DNA of 6,762 nt from an uncultured Porphyromonadaceae bacterium (GTDB lineage: Bacteria; Bacteroidota; Bacteroidia; Bacteroidales; Muribaculaceae), in the NCBI GenBank assembly GCA_947174225.1, contig CAMWIF010000148.1:1-6762 (forward strand), in the 5' to 3' direction. Position numbers and translations under genes: made by a program. The stretch's first letter is position 1, and each line of letters opens with the position of its first letter. The notes under the pieces are model-generated. The model was not told where the DNA came from. It made no database searches and worked only from the letters and a program-made list of their open reading frames with translations. This document shows positions 6,022 to 6,762 of the stretch, one piece after another.

Positions 6022-6082
6022 TCCTCAGTATTTCCTCTCGTCGTCCGTCAAAAGTTAATTCATTCATACGGAGGGTTAGATA

Positions 6083-6475
6083 CTAATCCATCAAGAAATC
6101 ATCATAATACTCAGATGGATATACTCTACCTATATTTGTGCCATATAATTGGAAAGAGGATATTTGTAGGGGTGGGATAAACTGAGGCTTATTAGCCGGA
6201 ATCACGAATTTATCACGAATGTCCGTGAGTAATCTCCCCAAAACATTTTTGCCTTTTAGGTTGCTTGTTCCGTAAGGTATGGCGCCCCAGTCATCATCTT
6301 TAACAGAATACTCCACAATTTGATAACCACGAGTTTTTAGAAGCAAGGGTGCAAACTCCTCCCAATCTTGAATGAGTTTAACCATTAGGCTCCACCGCAT
6401 AATGGAATATCTCACAGTGTCCCAATCTTGTCGCTGCAACTCAGAATACTTACGACTAATGGATTTAGCCTTCAT
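6083..6475 (-). CDS. NADAR (YbiA-like / DUF1768) domain protein, N-terminally truncated
   Basis: NADAR proteins are N-glycosidases acting on ADP-ribose-type or riboflavin-intermediate substrates; some are paired with DarT-like ADP-ribosyltransferases or found in conflict systems. This 130-residue ORF shows the C-terminal half of the fold: the helix with W18-D and M26, then K33 (ILRW-type SLMVKL), then D61-D-W63-G64, and G75-K-N77-V-L-G80-R-L-L at the end of the core (normally G-N-L-G-[KR]-L-M). A 40-residue tail follows (PQFIPPLQISSFQLYGTNIG). The N-terminal half of the family, with the F-S-N-F and E-x-x-[YF]-Q-A segments, is missing: the ORF starts directly at MKAKSISRKY. In frame upstream it is open only to a TAA at 6499-6497 (residues IISQDNA). 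It starts 4 nt after the 89-aa gene's stop. It is AT-rich, unlike the rest. Probably a pseudogene remnant; activity is doubtful. Confidence 0.7.
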   Translation of the reverse strand: MKAKSISRKYSELQRQDWDTVRYSIMRWSLMVKLIQDWEEFAPLLLKTRGYQIVEYSVKDDDWGAIPYGTSNLKGKNVLGRLLTDIRDKFVIPANKPQFIPPLQISSFQLYGTNIGRVYPSEYYDDFLMD

Positions 6476-6479
6476 CGCA

Positions 6480-6749
6480 TTATCCTGACTGATGATTTAA
6501 GGCTTCGATATGAGGATATTTTAAAAATTGGTAGAGTTCATTAAGAATATTTCGTATTTCCCTATGTACTCTATCTTTTGAAAAATATATCTGGGGTAGG
6601 AGGTGAGCAAGTTCCTGTAGCATAAACTCAGCTTCATCTTCGCCGAATTGTTGTGCCCATTCATAGACATCCTTGGAAGAGATGAAAATACCATCTTCAT
6701 TTCTGTAGTCTTTTATTATTTCATAGATTATTTGGGCTAATTCTTTCAT
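6480..6749 (-). CDS. Hypothetical protein, possibly the N-terminal fragment of a larger conflict-system protein
   Basis: I do not recognise this gene with certainty. The 89 residues are mostly predicted helix: an N-terminal stretch MKELAQIIYEIIKDYR, a middle SSKDVYEWAQQFGEDEAEFMLQELAHLLPQIYFSKD that could be a small helical or winged-helix-like domain, and a charged helix RVHREIRNILNELYQFL. There is no signal peptide or membrane segment. It ends abruptly at NHQSG with TAA at 6482-6480. From memory it resembles the N-terminus of phosphoribosyltransferase-like proteins of prokaryotic conflict systems (PRTase-CE type), but no catalytic part is present and I cannot confirm this. AAGG lies just before the ATG; no in-frame stop occurs in the last 13 bases of the window, so the true start might lie further upstream. 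Local GC is about 31 percent in 6481-6600. It forms an operon with the truncated NADAR gene downstream. Confidence 0.55.
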   Translation of the reverse strand: MKELAQIIYEIIKDYRNEDGIFISSKDVYEWAQQFGEDEAEFMLQELAHLLPQIYFSKDRVHREIRNILNELYQFLKYPHIEALNHQSG

Positions 6750-6762
6750 CCTTACATCTATA

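Noticed and set aside
1..6762. CRISPR array, tRNA, rRNA or riboswitch.
   Set aside because: I found no regularly spaced identical repeats, no tRNA-like cloverleaf and no recognisable riboswitch; in particular no FMN riboswitch is evident before ribF, which starts inside the HAD stop codon.

Overview
The window reads as a chromosomal segment of a Bacteroidota member, most likely order Bacteroidales (possibly Muribaculaceae; family level is a guess). Three things point there. Promoters fit the Bacteroidota consensus TTTG-N19-21-TAnnTTTG rather than the E. coli one. Most genes lack a convincing Shine-Dalgarno sequence. The proteins (RecF, a DUF721 protein, RibF, ATP-type phosphofructokinase) look like ordinary gut-Bacteroidales housekeeping proteins. 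Hand counts give 66/120 GC in 4261-4380 (pfkA) but only 37/120 in 6481-6600, so the right-hand end differs in composition.

Layout. From 4122 down to 19, minus strand, lies a tightly packed six-gene operon in transcription order: HAD-family hydrolase, ribF (FMN/FAD synthesis), upp (uracil salvage), recF (recombinational repair), a DUF721/DciA-like gene and a hotdog acyl-CoA thioesterase. Two junctions are 4-nt start/stop overlaps (GTGA, ATGA); the others are gaps of 1, 2 and 14 nt. Next to it, a divergent gene on the plus strand encodes 6-phosphofructokinase (4236-5216). A strong promoter match lies in the shared 113-nt spacer, which also holds an inverted repeat and a 12-codon leader ORF. pfkA converges on pncA (nicotinamidase, minus strand, about 5371-5910), and two long hairpins separate them. 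Upstream of pncA is a 150-nt spacer with a near-perfect promoter and imperfect tandem repeats.

At the right end (6083-6749, minus) are two AT-rich small genes. The 130-aa one is clearly the C-terminal half of a NADAR/YbiA-like N-glycosidase domain and lacks the N-terminal half of that fold. The 89-aa one, 4 nt upstream, is unrecognised and looks like the N-terminal part of something larger. The simplest reading is the remnant of an acquired NADAR-containing operon that lost an internal segment. This is the least ordinary part of the window.

The genes do not form one pathway. upp, pncA and ribF all serve nucleotide or cofactor salvage and synthesis (UMP, NAD, FMN/FAD), pfkA is central glycolysis, and recF with DUF721 belongs to DNA maintenance. 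I see no convincing complete novel system, no tRNA or rRNA, no CRISPR array and no transposase. No gene-free stretch exceeds 300 bases.
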